The notes below the pieces were generated by a model. That model made no database searches and had not been told where the DNA came from. It saw nothing but the letters and a program-made list of their open reading frames with translations. A program made the position numbers and the translations under genes. From contig CALSFV010000018.1 in assembly GCA_943737045.1 (NCBI GenBank), positions 372,001 through 436,000 on the forward strand: a stretch of 64,000 nt of DNA, in the 5' to 3' direction. Positions 62,535 through 64,000 of the stretch are shown piece after piece. The first letter of the stretch is position 1, and every line of letters begins with the position of its first letter. Origin of the DNA: Parapristionchus giblindavisi. Taxonomy: Eukaryota; Nematoda; Chromadorea; Rhabditida; Diplogasteridae.

Positions 62535-64000
62535 CTATGCCCATGACGATCGAAGATGATCGAAATACAATGTCCCATCGTCTATCTTTTCTGTATGAAC
62601 GCTGATATCAATCTTTCGCTTTGTCTGAAATCTGTGTGAATTCACTGAAACTCTCATCATTCTTACATTTATATTGAGATAATTTAATATAGTAACAATA
62701 GGTTCAAGGCCTTTGAATTCTTTCAAAATCATTGCATGCTTTGTAGTAGCGAGATATGTAATCAACGCTGCGTTTCTGAAGTTGAAGAATTGCAATATTT
62801 AGAAGCTGTTAAAAAAGAAAAAAAACGCACATGATTATATATAGATCATACAGTTCATAAGCGATGCTTCTCGTATGTATCCATGAATCAGGGGCTAATC
62901 TGTTTATATATATATATATATATATAGAATTTATCTGTCAATCTATCTGTCAAACCGTCAGACTGCTTCTATCTGTCAGTTTCTCATTTTCATATACTCT
63001 TAAAAGATGAACTACGAACATGTAGTATGCGAAGAACGCAAAAGACGGTAGGCAATTAATCACGGGTGGATATCCAACAACGGTGAGATACTGTAATTAC
63101 ACACACCATATCTTTAGGAAACGTAATCATTTCAAAGCAACATCACAAAAATAGGGTCGGAGAGAGTGTCCACAAGGAGGAATCGGAACAAGAACATTCA
63201 GGTATAACAATGTATTCACATAAGAGCGTGTCGACATGCGTGATTTTAGTGAATTTTAGTGGGATGAGAAACTGCTTGTGCAATGAGTCATTTCTTACAA
63301 GGGATTCTCAAATGTATCATAGAACAGAATCCAAAAAAATTTCCACCGCCTAAGTGTTGTGTTCCTTATTCGAATAGACTAACATATTATATGTAAGTAG
63401 AATGATATACCTTAGTGATAGCTACATTTTCACGAACTTGAAACACTCTAGCAACAGAGTAGAAATTCGTTTCGATATTTCCCTTGCTTAATCTTTCGAG
63501 TTCCTTCGCATTCTTCCAATAAATAAATACGAACACCTAAATCTTCAACTACCTTCACTTAAAATGTACAGTGTTTAACTAACAATTAGACTGATAACCG
63601 CAGTGAAAATGATGTAACACCCATTTAATATGATGTGAGTTTGTCCTTAAATGCATATGAAAAAATGTAATCTTATACCAGTTTAAGAATAAATTATACC
63701 CGTAAAGTAAAGATGAGCGTTAACTGCTGATGGGATAATTATCGCGATTTCACTCAGAAAAAAGACGATAAATGTTGATTTTGATCTAGTTTCATACCAG
63801 CTCCACCATTTCGTAGCGAAAAATCGCTCGATTGCGAATGATGAGATTCTAAAAATATCACCTATTCGATTGGAACGCAGTTCAAGAAATGTTATTACAG
63901 TAAACCGAAATATCCATAGAGAAATAAACGGGATATTTCGATGTAATACAGCAGAACATTGACATCTATAAAAAATAAAGTAATGAAGTTGAAGAGCACA
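62535..64000 (-). CDS. Sra-superfamily (Sre/Srab-like) chemoreceptor, partial
   Basis: The gene enters from beyond the window's right edge on the minus strand, so the 5' exons are missing. Visible blocks: about 63960-63850 (LHRNIPFISLWIFRFTVITF), about 63845-63795 (SSFAIERFFATKWWSWYE), about 63785-63695 (FIVFFLSEIAIIIPSAVNAH), about 63650-63580 (QTHIILNGCYIIFTAVISLI), 63537-63413 (VFIYWKNAKELERLSKGN ... YSVARVFQVRENV), about 63085-62990 (PSFAFFAYYMFVVHLLR), and a terminal region 62785-62535. ER..AT..W..YE after TM3 and Y.V...FQ..EN before TM6 are signatures of the Sre/Sra/Srab/Srb receptors; I cannot fix the class. The join into the terminal region is uncertain. A TA repeat lies in its last large intron (62905-62930). 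Confidence 0.6.

Overview
This window looks like a chromosome arm of a Caenorhabditis-like nematode. The DNA is AT-rich. Genes are split into many short exons with GT-AG introns and TTTTCAG-type acceptors. The gene content is typical of nematodes: serpentine chemoreceptors, a CHK-like (DUF1679-type) kinase, an ELO elongase, an SDR and a small ETS factor. Miniature inverted-repeat and foldback transposons are dense. Exon structures below were assembled by eye from splice signals, reading-frame phase and family motifs, so boundaries may be off by a few bases.

Layout. 1-5 kb: an 805-bp TA-flanked inverted-repeat element, weak receptor-like exons and a small secreted-protein gene (3460-4509, minus). 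5.3-9.7 kb: a degenerate Srg-superfamily receptor pseudogene with a 591-bp MITE and a tandem repeat in its introns. 10.9-17.2 kb: a 14-exon CHK kinase-like gene whose first intron holds a 1.8-kb foldback. 17.2-26 kb: an unrecognised acidic-protein gene with an in-frame stop, several MITEs, a tRNA-derived element, the inverted partner of the 805-bp element, two orphan Sra-superfamily receptor exons and a TA microsatellite.

26.28-42.82 kb: a 16.5-kb palindrome inserted inside another MITE, with a short target duplication. Its outer arms carry about 39-bp tandem repeats. Its inner arms each carry mirrored, spliceable exons of a polypeptide GalNAc-transferase. The two arms are not identical. Single-arm insertions with target duplications, and intact empty sites in the opposite arm, show that the element is old enough to have collected later insertions. 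This is the outstanding feature of the window.

43.0-48.7 kb: two intact Srg-superfamily receptors, divergently transcribed, paralogous to the 5-kb pseudogene. 50.0-50.9 kb: a secreted Tyr/Pro/Asn-rich protein. 51.6-52.9 kb: an ELK/LIN-1-type ETS gene. 53.4-53.7 kb: a possible small secreted protein. 53.9-55.7 kb: a fatty-acid elongase (minus). 57.8-60.9 kb: a short-chain dehydrogenase (minus) whose last intron holds a foldback related to the one in the CHK gene. 62.0-62.3 kb: a mariner remnant. 62.5-64.0 kb: an Sra-superfamily receptor cut by the window edge.

The genes are independent eukaryotic units, not an operon or pathway. The common theme is chemosensory and lipid or small-molecule genes embedded in, and repeatedly invaded by, palindromic DNA.
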